In this document: positions 1-6,795 of the stretch, piece by piece
How the letters are laid out: every line of letters begins with the position of its first letter
Numbering within the stretch: position 1 is the stretch's first letter
NCBI GenBank assembly: GCA_027064265.1
Contig: JAMOQA010000526.1
Span: 1-6,795, forward strand
Length of the DNA stretch: 6,795 bases
From: Acidobacteriota bacterium
GTDB lineage: Bacteria > Acidobacteriota > Polarisedimenticolia > J045
Direction: 5' to 3'
Notes under the pieces: model-generated
The model's database searches: none
Seen by the model: only the letters and a program-made list of their open reading frames with translations
Told to the model about the DNA's origin: nothing
Translations under genes and position numbers: made by a program

Positions 1-1858
<1,858 letters not shown>

Positions 1859-1860
1859 GG

Positions 1861-1899
1861 CGGGCTCACCTCCCGGGCGGGGGGAGCCCGGAGGGGCTC
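1861..1899 (-). other. Two mutually exclusive hairpins in the prkA leader
   Basis: In the prkA mRNA sense, GAGCCC (1899-1894) is followed by CTCC and GGGCTC (1889-1884), giving a 6-bp stem with a tetraloop. The middle element, extended to CGGGCTC (1890-1884), can instead pair over 7 bp with GAGCCCG (1867-1861). That pairing puts the Shine-Dalgarno site in the 16-nt loop and at the edge of the stem. Both pairings are seen directly. That they act as a switch is inference, and such short GC-rich pairings can occur by chance at this base composition. Confidence 0.35.
1867..1873 (-). promoter_or_regulatory. Shine-Dalgarno site of prkA
   Basis: On the minus strand GGAGGTG lies 8 nt before the ATG at 1858-1856. 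It is a near-perfect match to the anti-Shine-Dalgarno and fixes the prkA start. Its first base on the genome (1867) also belongs to the inverted repeat described for the leader. Confidence 0.85.
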
Positions 1900-1933
1900 G
1901 CTCCGCCGCCCTCCATCGGTCAACATGGGTCCC

Positions 1934-1949
1934 GCCCCCCCGGGGGGGC
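1934..1949. repeat. Perfect C7G7 palindrome in the divergent intergenic region
   Basis: Seven C residues are followed directly by seven G residues and flanked by a matching g/c pair, giving a 16-bp perfect palindrome between prkA and the tsaB-rimI fusion. It could be an operator, a structural element or simply a low-complexity tract. No sequence-specific regulator can be named. Confidence 0.5.
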
Positions 1950-1984
1950 AAACGGCCCCGAACCATCGCGGACCGGGGCAGGAA

Positions 1985-1990
1985 AGGAGA
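1985..1990 (+). promoter_or_regulatory. Shine-Dalgarno site of the tsaB-rimI fusion gene
   Basis: AGGAGA lies 7 nt before the ATG at 1998. It selects this ATG over an in-frame ATG at 1764, which would sit inside prkA on the other strand and add residues with no TsaB similarity. Confidence 0.8.
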
Positions 1991-1997
1991 GAGCCCG

Positions 1998-3125
1998 ATG
2001 CCGGCAACGTCCGCGGGGCCCGTGCTGGTCCTCGAGGGAGCGCTCGCTCCCCCCGGCGCCGCCGTCGTGGCCGGGGGCGAGGTGGTCACGTTCCGGGAAG
2101 CGGCCCGGGACCGGCGCAGGCGCGGCGACCTCTTCGTGGCAGCCCGGTCGGCCCTTGCGGAGGCCGGCGTGGAGCCACGGGAGATCGCGGGAATCGTCGC
2201 CGGGGTGGGGCCGGGCTCGATGACCGGGCTGCGGGTGGCTCTCGGGCTGGCCGCGGGCCTGGGGTTGGCCCGGGAGGACCTTCCCGCGGCCGGCGTCGAC
2301 GGTCCCCGGATCCTCGCCGAGGCCGCCGGCCTCTCTCTGCCGGCACGGGTCGGGATCCCCTGGGGTCGTCTCCGGGTGCTCCTGGCCGAGGCGACGGAAG
2401 ACGGCCCCCGGGCGGCCCCCGGCGACCTGGTTCCCGTCGCCGACCTGGGGAAGCGCCGGGACCTCTCCCGGCGGGCGATCGCGGTTCCGGCGGGGGCCGA
2501 GGAGCTGCCGTGGCCCGCCGGCGTCCGGCCCGTCCCCGCCCGGGTCCCGCCGGCGGTCGCCCTGGCCCGGCTCGTGGCCGGCGGGGCCGTCTCGCTCCGG
2601 GGCGGGGCGCGGCTCGCGCCGCTCTACCTCGTGCCTCCGGACGCGGTCCTGCCGGAGCGCCGGGGGCGGCTCCCCGCGGGGCACCGGTTCGTCGAGCTCG
2701 GGCCGGCCGACCTGGCCGAGGTGGCGGCCCTCGAGGAGACGGTCTTCCGCGACCCCTGGACCCCGGGAATGATCGAGTCGGAGCTGGCGGGAGGGGAGGA
2801 TCGCGTCCGGCCCGGGATCCGGGACGAAGGCGGGCGGCTCGTCGCCTGGGGGTTCGGCCGCATCGGGGTGGACGCCCTCGAGATCCTCGTGGTCGGGGTC
2901 GTTCCCGCGGCCCGTGGGCGAGGTCTCGGCCGGGCGATCGTCCGGGAGATGCTGCGGCGGGCACGGGCTGCGGGCCTCGCCCGGGCGGACCTGGAGGTCC
3001 GGGTCTCGAACCGCCCGGCGATCCTGCTCTACGCGTCGGAGGGGTTCGTCCCCGTCGGCCGACGGCCCCGCTACTACCGGGACGGCGAAGACGCCCTCCT
3101 GATGAGCCTCGTGCTGCGCCGCTGA
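1998..3125 (+). CDS. TsaB-RimI fusion: t6A complex subunit TsaB plus protein N-acetyltransferase RimI
   Basis: This 375-residue cytoplasmic protein joins two enzymes that are usually separate. Residues about 1-222 are TsaB, the TsaD partner in threonylcarbamoylation of tRNA A37. The diagnostic loop GVGPGSMTGLR is at 69-79, and the end ARLAPLYLVPPDA (204-216) resembles TsaB C-termini. Residues about 230-375 are a GNAT acetyltransferase of the RimI type, which acetylates the N-terminal alanine of ribosomal protein S18. They show FRDPW (250-254), the acetyl-CoA loop ARGRGLG (305-311), and LEVRVSN followed by LYASEGF. E333 and Y345 keep the 12-residue spacing of the catalytic Glu/Tyr pair known in RimI, and the family ending RYYRDGEDALLM is present. 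The TsaB half has lost the usual N-terminal DTS motif (VLEGA instead) and the HSxxL motif. The ATG is set by AGGAGA 7 nt upstream. psd follows on the same strand after 56 bp. Both domain calls are strong; activity of the degenerate TsaB half is less sure. Confidence 0.9.
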   Translation: MPATSAGPVLVLEGALAPPGAAVVAGGEVVTFREAARDRRRRGDLFVAARSALAEAGVEPREIAGIVAGVGPGSMTGLRVALGLAAGLGLAREDLPAAGVDGPRILAEAAGLSLPARVGIPWGRLRVLLAEATEDGPRAAPGDLVPVADLGKRRDLSRRAIAVPAGAEELPWPAGVRPVPARVPPAVALARLVAGGAVSLRGGARLAPLYLVPPDAVLPERRGRLPAGHRFVELGPADLAEVAALEETVFRDPWTPGMIESELAGGEDRVRPGIRDEGGRLVAWGFGRIGVDALEILVVGVVPAARGRGLGRAIVREMLRRARAAGLARADLEVRVSNRPAILLYASEGFVPVGRRPRYYRDGEDALLMSLVLRR

Positions 3126-3166
3126 CCGGGGTGCCGGGGAGTGGTACCCTCGATGTCCATGGTGGC

Positions 3167-3173
3167 GAGGAGG
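3167..3173 (+). promoter_or_regulatory. Shine-Dalgarno site of psd
   Basis: GAGGAGG lies 8 nt before the GTG at 3182. It decides for the GTG start, since the nearby ATGs at 3153 and 3159 lie upstream of this site and are out of frame with psd. Confidence 0.85.
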
Positions 3174-3181
3174 ATCGAGCG

Positions 3182-3853
3182 GTGAGCGAGCAGGCGTCGG
3201 GCGCGGTGTCCCCCCCGGCCCGGGGGCTTCCCTTCCGGATCGCCCGGGAAGGATGGCCGTTCATCGGCGTGCCCCTGGCCCTGGGCCTCGTGGCGATCGG
3301 CCTGGGCTGGCCCTTCCTGGCCATCCCGCTGCTGGCCCTCGCCGCGTTCTCGACCTGGTTCTTCCGGGATCCCGAGCGGCCCGTTCCCGCGGACCCGGCG
3401 CTGGTCGTCGCCCCGGCCGACGGGAAGGTCGTCGAGGTGGAGCGGCTCCCCGACGGGAGGTTGCGGCTCGCGATCTTCCTGTCGATCTTCGACGTCCACG
3501 TCAACCGGTCCCCGGTGGCCGGCCGGGTCGTCCGGGTGGAGCACACGCCGGGGCGGTTCCTCGCCGCGTGGAAGCCGGAGACCCGGGACGTCAACGAGCG
3601 CAACGAGGTGGTGCTCGAGACGGAACGCGGACCGGTGCGGGTGCTCCAGGTCGCGGGTCTCGTCGCCCGGAGGATCGTCTGCCGCACCACGCCGGGCGAA
3701 CCCCTCGGGAAGGGAGAGCGGTTCGGGATGATCCGCTTCGGGTCCAGGACCGAGCTGACCCTGCCGCCGGGGGCGCGTCCCGCCGTCCGGGTCGGGGACA
3801 CGGTCCGGGGCGGGGCGAGCGTCGTCGCCCGCTGGGAGGAACCCGCCCCTTGA
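3182..3853 (+). CDS. psd: Phosphatidylserine decarboxylase (short, FGSR-type proenzyme)
   Basis: This inner-membrane enzyme decarboxylates phosphatidylserine to phosphatidylethanolamine, the final step of that pathway. The product is 223 residues, typical of the short bacterial/archaeal class. Residues 25-61 are hydrophobic, from GWPFIGVPLA to FSTWFF, and should form one or two membrane segments. WFFRDPER (59-66) is a family block. APADGKV (77-83) carries the conserved Asp80 and FDVHVNRSP (103-111) carries the conserved His106. The cleavage motif is RFGSR (185-189): by family precedent the chain self-cleaves before Ser188, which becomes the pyruvoyl cofactor, leaving a 187-residue beta chain and a roughly 36-residue alpha chain. 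The start is GTG, supported by GAGGAGG. The stop overlaps the pssA start by 4 nt, so the two are probably co-transcribed and translationally coupled. The 56-bp gap upstream of this gene shows no convincing promoter, so it may be read from the tsaB-rimI transcript. Confidence 0.95.
   Translation: MSEQASGAVSPPARGLPFRIAREGWPFIGVPLALGLVAIGLGWPFLAIPLLALAAFSTWFFRDPERPVPADPALVVAPADGKVVEVERLPDGRLRLAIFLSIFDVHVNRSPVAGRVVRVEHTPGRFLAAWKPETRDVNERNEVVLETERGPVRVLQVAGLVARRIVCRTTPGEPLGKGERFGMIRFGSRTELTLPPGARPAVRVGDTVRGGASVVARWEEPAP
3834..3840 (+). promoter_or_regulatory. Shine-Dalgarno site of pssA, inside the end of psd
   Basis: GGGAGGA lies 9 nt before the TTG at 3850 and within the last codons of psd. It is the main support for a TTG start, because no ATG or GTG lies in frame before the first conserved pssA residues. 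Confidence 0.65.
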
Positions 3854-4665
3854 ACGCCCGCCTGCGCGGACGACCCGGCGAGCCCCGCCTGTTCCGCGCG
3901 CGACTGCGGGGGATCACGGGCTGGTTGCCCGGCGCGCTGACCCTCGGCAACCTGCTCGCCGGCTACGCGGCGATCCTGCTTGCCGGAGAGGGACGCCTGC
4001 TGACCGCGACCGTCCTCGTGCTCGTCGCCGGGGTCCTGGACGGCCTGGACGGCCGGGTGGCCCGGCTGGTCGGCGCCACCTCGGACTTCGGCGAGGAACT
4101 CGACTCCCTGGCCGATGCCGTCTCGTTCGCCGTCGCCCCCTCGATGATCGCCTTCCACGCCGGGCTCGCCGGCCTCGGCCGGGTCGGCTGGGCGGCCTCG
4201 TTCGTCTTCGCCGCCTGCGGCGTGATCCGCCTGGCCCGGTTCAACGCGGCTCCCCACGACCACCACTGGTTCATCGGGCTGCCGATCCCCTCGGCCGCGG
4301 CCGCGGCCAGCTGCCCGGTGCTGCTGACCGGGGGAGAGCCGGTTCCGGCCAGGTTCGTGCCCGCCTACGCGGTGGCGGTCGTCGGGATCGGGCTCCTGAT
4401 GGTCTCGGCGATCCGGTACCGCACCTTCAAGGACATCCAGTTCGGCCGCCGTCCCTACCGCATCCTGGCGATCTGGGCCCTCCTCCTCGCCGGCCTGGTG
4501 GCGAAGGCCGAGTGGATGATTCCCGGCCTGGTCGCCTTCTACCTGGTCTCTCCGCTCTGGTGGCGGCGCCGGGCGCCCGTCCTCGCCGGGGCCCGACCGG
4601 CGAGGGGCGGGAGGGAGAGGGAAGATCGCCCCCCGGCCCCTCCGGACCGGGAGGCGTCCCGCTGA
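3850..4665 (+). CDS. pssA: CDP-diacylglycerol--serine O-phosphatidyltransferase (phosphatidylserine synthase)
   Basis: This integral membrane enzyme transfers phosphatidyl from CDP-diacylglycerol to serine, making the substrate of Psd next door. The CDP-alcohol phosphotransferase signature is complete: D64, D67, G68, A71, R72, G81, D85 and D89, with the D-x2-D-G-x2-A-R-x8-G-x3-D-x3-D spacing. Other family blocks are LTLGNLLAG (30-38), RLARFN (127-132) and FIGLPIPSAAA (141-151). Hydrophobic stretches near 25-45, 50-64, 92-108, 112-128, 145-160, 168-187, 205-220 and 223-238 suggest about six to eight membrane helices. The protein is 271 residues with the TTG start; a charged, Pro/Arg-rich tail (about 239-271) extends past the last helix and is probably disordered. 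The TTG overlaps the psd stop in TTGA. A GC-rich hairpin follows the stop codon at once, which suits the end of a transcription unit. The enzyme call is firm; the exact start is less sure. Confidence 0.93.
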   Translation: MNARLRGRPGEPRLFRARLRGITGWLPGALTLGNLLAGYAAILLAGEGRLLTATVLVLVAGVLDGLDGRVARLVGATSDFGEELDSLADAVSFAVAPSMIAFHAGLAGLGRVGWAASFVFAACGVIRLARFNAAPHDHHWFIGLPIPSAAAAASCPVLLTGGEPVPARFVPAYAVAVVGIGLLMVSAIRYRTFKDIQFGRRPYRILAIWALLLAGLVAKAEWMIPGLVAFYLVSPLWWRRRAPVLAGARPARGGREREDRPPAPPDREASR

Positions 4666-4689
4666 GCCGGGGGTTCGCCGCCCCCCGGC
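4666..4689 (+). terminator. GC-rich hairpin directly after pssA, possible terminator
   Basis: GCCGGGGG (4666-4673) and CCCCCGGC (4682-4689) form a perfect 8-bp stem with an 8-nt loop, starting on the base after the pssA stop codon. The downstream run lacks a clear T tract, so efficient intrinsic termination is uncertain. The position after the last gene of the psd-pssA pair and before a promoter candidate supports the call. Confidence 0.45.
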
Positions 4690-4700
4690 GCGGTCCCGTC

Positions 4701-4730
4701 TTGCCCGCGATCCGCCGGGGAGTTTACGAT
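4701..4730 (+). promoter_or_regulatory. Sigma70-like promoter for the secreted-protein/lolC unit
   Basis: TTGCCC (4701-4706) and TACGAT (4725-4730) are separated by 18 bp, each matching 4 of 6 consensus bases. The -10 lies in one of the few locally AT-richer patches (GTTTACGAT). Transcription would start near 4737, giving a leader of about 24 nt before the ATG at 4761. It follows a hairpin that may end the pssA transcript. No operator is evident. Confidence 0.5.
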
Positions 4731-4760
4731 CCCCCGGGAACGATCCCCGACGAGGAGCCC

Positions 4761-5567
4761 ATGGACTCGACCTGCCGCCGCACCCTCCCGTCCCTCCTGC
4801 TCGCGTTCGTCCTGCCCGTCCTCCTCCTCCTGCCGACCCTGCCGGCCCGGGCCCAGGACGCGGACGAGGACGGCACCCTCGACCCGGCGAACCCGGTGAC
4901 CGCCCGCCGGCTCGAGGCGGCCCTCGCGGGGCTCGAGGAACGGGTCCGGCTCCTCGACCGGATGACGGCCGACGCCGTGCGGGCGTACCGGCGGGCGGCG
5001 ATCGCCCGGAACGACGCCCTCCAGGAGCTGGTCCAGGCCCGGGACGGCCTGGACCGGGAGGCGACGCGGGTCCGGGACCTCACCCTCGACCGGCTCGAGG
5101 AGCTGCTGAAGGAGACGGGGGAAGCCGAGGCCCGCTACCGGGGGCTCGAGAGGGAAGCGGCCCGGCGGCTCGGCGACCTCCGGCGCCTGGTCGCCGAGCG
5201 GGAGGCCCTGGTGGAGCGGATCGCCGACCTGCGGGCCCGGATGCCCCTGCGGGAGGAAGTCCTGACCGGGGAGTGGGAGGTCACCTGGATGCCGGCCGGG
5301 GTCACCGGGACGTTCTACCTGGAGCAGTCCGGCACCCTGGTGACCGGCCAGTACCGCCTGGGGCCCCTCGGCAGCGGCAGCCTCCAGGGAACGTTCGTCG
5401 GCGGCAAGCTGCACCTCCAGCGGATCGACGCGGAGCGGGGACGGGACGCGGAGCTCTCCGGCGTGCTGGACCCGGACGGGAAGCGGATCCGCGGGACCTG
5501 GCAGTCCTTCGAGCTCGTGCAGGGCGGGATCCCGCGGGGCCAGTGGGTCGCCCGCCGTGTCCGCTGA
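4761..5567 (+). CDS. Secreted protein of unknown function: signal peptide, coiled coil, beta-rich C-terminal domain
   Basis: I do not recognise a named family. The 268-residue product begins with a Sec-type signal peptide: arginines at 6-7, a hydrophobic core at about 12-25 and a PARA|QD site after Ala31. There is no lipobox. An acidic stretch (DADEDGTLD, 33-41) follows. Residues about 47-162 are charged and Leu/Ala-rich with heptad spacing, predicting a long coiled coil. Residues about 168-268 change character to Gly-rich alternating segments (LTGEWEVTW, GTFYLEQSGTLVTGQY, GSLQGTF, LDPDGKRIRGTW, RGQWVARRV), suggesting a meander of six to eight beta strands like small lipocalin/avidin-type barrels. 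That fold is inference only. The protein should be periplasmic. GAGGAG (4752-4757) lies only 3 nt before the ATG, a short spacing, but no other in-frame start fits the signal peptide. Its last 11 nt overlap the lolC/E start, so the two are probably co-expressed; an envelope role is guessed from that context. Confidence 0.85.
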   Translation: MDSTCRRTLPSLLLAFVLPVLLLLPTLPARAQDADEDGTLDPANPVTARRLEAALAGLEERVRLLDRMTADAVRAYRRAAIARNDALQELVQARDGLDREATRVRDLTLDRLEELLKETGEAEARYRGLEREAARRLGDLRRLVAEREALVERIADLRARMPLREEVLTGEWEVTWMPAGVTGTFYLEQSGTLVTGQYRLGPLGSGSLQGTFVGGKLHLQRIDAERGRDAELSGVLDPDGKRIRGTWQSFELVQGGIPRGQWVARRVR

Positions 5568-6795
5568 GGAACCCTCCCGGGGCGGGTCCGCGTGGCCCCT
5601 CTTCGTCGCCCGGCGCTTCGTCCGGGCCCGCCGCCAGGGGTTCGTCTCCCTGATCTCGCTCCTCTCGGCCCTCGGCTTCACGGTGGGCGTGGCGTCCCTC
5701 GTCGTCGTCCTCGCCCTGATGACCGGCTTCCAGGACGAGGTGATCGGCCAGGTCCTCGGGGCCAACGCCCACGTCCTGGTCTTCTCCGCGGAGGGGGACG
5801 GGGAGATCGACGCCCCGGACGGCCTCGTCGAGCGGATCCTGGCGGTCCCCGGGGTCGTCGCCGCCGGGCCGGTGGTCCACGGGTACGCCGGTCTCGTGGC
5901 GGGCGGGGACCGGCTGGAGTGGACGTCGGTAACCGGGGCCGACCCGGAGACCCTCGCCCGGGTCACCGACCTGGCGAAGAGCGTGTCGGCCGGCTCCCTC
6001 GAGGCACTGGGCCGCCCGACGGCCAGCGGCCGGCCGGGGATCGTCCTCGGCGCCGTGCTCGCGCGGAAGCTCGGGACGTTCCCCGGGGACACGATCCGCA
6101 TGGTGGTTCCCCGGGCCCGGCTCACGCCCTGGGGAGCATCCCTCCGGCGGCCCGCGGTAGAGGTGGTCGGCACCTTCGAGACCGGGTTCCGGGAGTACGA
6201 CGAGACCTGGTCGTTCCTCTCCCTCGCCCACGCCCGCCGCATCTTCGGCGTGCGCGGGGCTCACTGGATCGCCGTCCGGGTCGCCGACGTCCGCCGGCTC
6301 GAGGAGATCGAGGATCGCCTCGCCGCTGCCCTGGGCCCCGGGTACCTGGTCGACGACGTCATCCGGCACAACCGCTCGTTCTTCTCGGCGCTCCGGCTCG
6401 AGAAGCTCCTGATGTTCTGCGCCGTCGGGCTGATCGTCCTCGTCGCGGCCCTCGGCGTCGTCAGCACCCTGGTGCTGACGGTGACCCAGAAGGTCCGCGT
6501 GATCGGCGTGCTGACGGCGATGGGCGCGACCCCCCGGGACATCCTGGCGATCTTCGTCGCCCAGGGGCTCGCGATGGGACTCACCGGGACCTTCCTCGGG
6601 GCGGCCCTCGGCACCGGCCTCTGCCTCGTCCTCGACCGCTTCCGGCTGATCCGCCTGGACCCGACGATCTACTACCTCGACCACCTGCCGTTCACCGTCC
6701 GGCCCGGCGACCTCCTGGCCGTCGTGGCCGCTTCCTCGCTGGTCGCGTTCCTCGCCACCCTCTGGCCCGCCTGGCGGGCGTCCCGCCTCGAGCCG
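5557..6795 (+). CDS. LolC/LolE-type lipoprotein-releasing ABC transporter permease, 3' end cut by window edge
   Basis: This inner-membrane permease of the FtsX/MacB superfamily would work with the ATPase LolD to extract lipoproteins from the inner membrane and pass them to LolA. The visible 413 codons cover nearly the whole protein (E. coli LolC and LolE are about 400-415 residues), so only a few codons are missing. The N-terminus WPLFVARRFVRARRQGF with SLISLLSALG fits the LolC/E family, with a first helix at about 30-56. A periplasmic domain fills about 60-280. Three more helices lie near 283-308, 328-358 and 384-406. KVRVIGVLTAMGATPRDI (312-329) is the FtsX-type cytoplasmic coupling segment and IYYLDHLPFTVRPGD (371-385) is typical of LolC/E. 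The GTG start is chosen because it lies 12 codons before the conserved block; no good Shine-Dalgarno precedes it, which suggests coupling to the upstream gene. Sequence alone does not separate LolC from LolE. A lolD gene would be expected just downstream. Confidence 0.92.
   Translation, partial: MSAEEPSRGGSAWPLFVARRFVRARRQGFVSLISLLSALGFTVGVASLVVVLALMTGFQDEVIGQVLGANAHVLVFSAEGDGEIDAPDGLVERILAVPGVVAAGPVVHGYAGLVAGGDRLEWTSVTGADPETLARVTDLAKSVSAGSLEALGRPTASGRPGIVLGAVLARKLGTFPGDTIRMVVPRARLTPWGASLRRPAVEVVGTFETGFREYDETWSFLSLAHARRIFGVRGAHWIAVRVADVRRLEEIEDRLAAALGPGYLVDDVIRHNRSFFSALRLEKLLMFCAVGLIVLVAALGVVSTLVLTVTQKVRVIGVLTAMGATPRDILAIFVAQGLAMGLTGTFLGAALGTGLCLVLDRFRLIRLDPTIYYLDHLPFTVRPGDLLAVVAASSLVAFLATLWPAWRASRLEP

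Noticed and set aside
1940..1980. Possible sigma54 promoter (GG...GC pair) upstream of prkA, as some stress kinases have
   Set aside because: The GG and GC candidates on the minus strand (around GGGGCCGTTTGC) are spaced 8 rather than 10 bases apart and the rest of the consensus is absent.
3141..3163. Promoter-like TGGTACCCT and ATGs at 3153 and 3159 before psd
   Set aside because: The -10 resemblance is only 3 of 6 with no -35 partner, and both ATGs are out of frame with psd and lie upstream of its Shine-Dalgarno site.
2086..4266. Long open minus-strand frame of 726 codons opposite tsaB-rimI, psd and pssA
   Set aside because: The translation is low-complexity Arg/Pro/Gly-rich with no family motif, while the plus strand encodes clear conserved enzymes.
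5262..5564. Naming the C-terminal domain of the secreted protein an avidin
   Set aside because: Only strand rhythm and a few Trp/Gly positions are suggestive; biotin-binding residues cannot be aligned by eye, so only a beta-rich domain is claimed.
4539..6684. Long minus-strand frames (4539-6242 and 5302-6684) opposite the secreted protein and lolC/E
   Set aside because: These are composition-driven shadows with no recognisable domain, opposite a signal-peptide protein and a conserved permease.

Overview
This is a GC-rich window (roughly 70% by eye) from a diderm, Gram-negative-type bacterium. The diderm call rests on a LolC/LolE-type lipoprotein-releasing permease and on a phosphatidylserine decarboxylase/phosphatidylserine synthase pair, which together make phosphatidylethanolamine. 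The PrkA kinase and the gene layout would suit Planctomycetota, Myxococcota/Desulfobacterota or a similar high-GC lineage, but nothing here fixes the phylum. No mobile element, CRISPR array, rRNA or tRNA gene was found.

Layout. Positions 1-1858 (minus strand) hold prkA, a AAA+/serine protein kinase whose 3' end runs off the left edge. A 139-bp divergent intergenic region (1859-1997) follows, carrying Shine-Dalgarno sites for both flanking genes, a perfect C7G7 palindrome and overlapping inverted repeats in the prkA leader. On the plus strand come a TsaB-RimI fusion gene (1998-3125), psd (GTG start, 3182-3853) and pssA (TTG start overlapping the psd stop, 3850-4665). A GC-rich hairpin directly follows pssA, then the best sigma70-like promoter in the window (4701-4730). 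It precedes a secreted protein of unknown function (4761-5567) with a coiled coil and a C-terminal beta-rich domain. That gene overlaps the start of a lolC/lolE permease gene by 11 nt; the permease gene runs off the right edge with only a few codons missing.

How the genes work together. Psd and PssA are consecutive enzymes of phosphatidylethanolamine synthesis: PssA makes phosphatidylserine and Psd decarboxylates it. The secreted protein and LolC/E form a second probable transcription unit concerned with the cell envelope. The TsaB-RimI fusion joins the tRNA t6A37 modification system to N-terminal acetylation of a ribosomal protein. PrkA is transcribed away from all of these, and its usual partners (a YeaH/DUF444 protein and SpoVR) would lie beyond the left edge if present.

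The window is mostly conserved housekeeping genes. The least explained items are the coiled-coil/beta-domain secreted protein coupled to lolC, the TsaB-RimI fusion with a degenerate TsaB half, and the possible RNA switch in the prkA leader. I did not find a convincing new multi-gene system.
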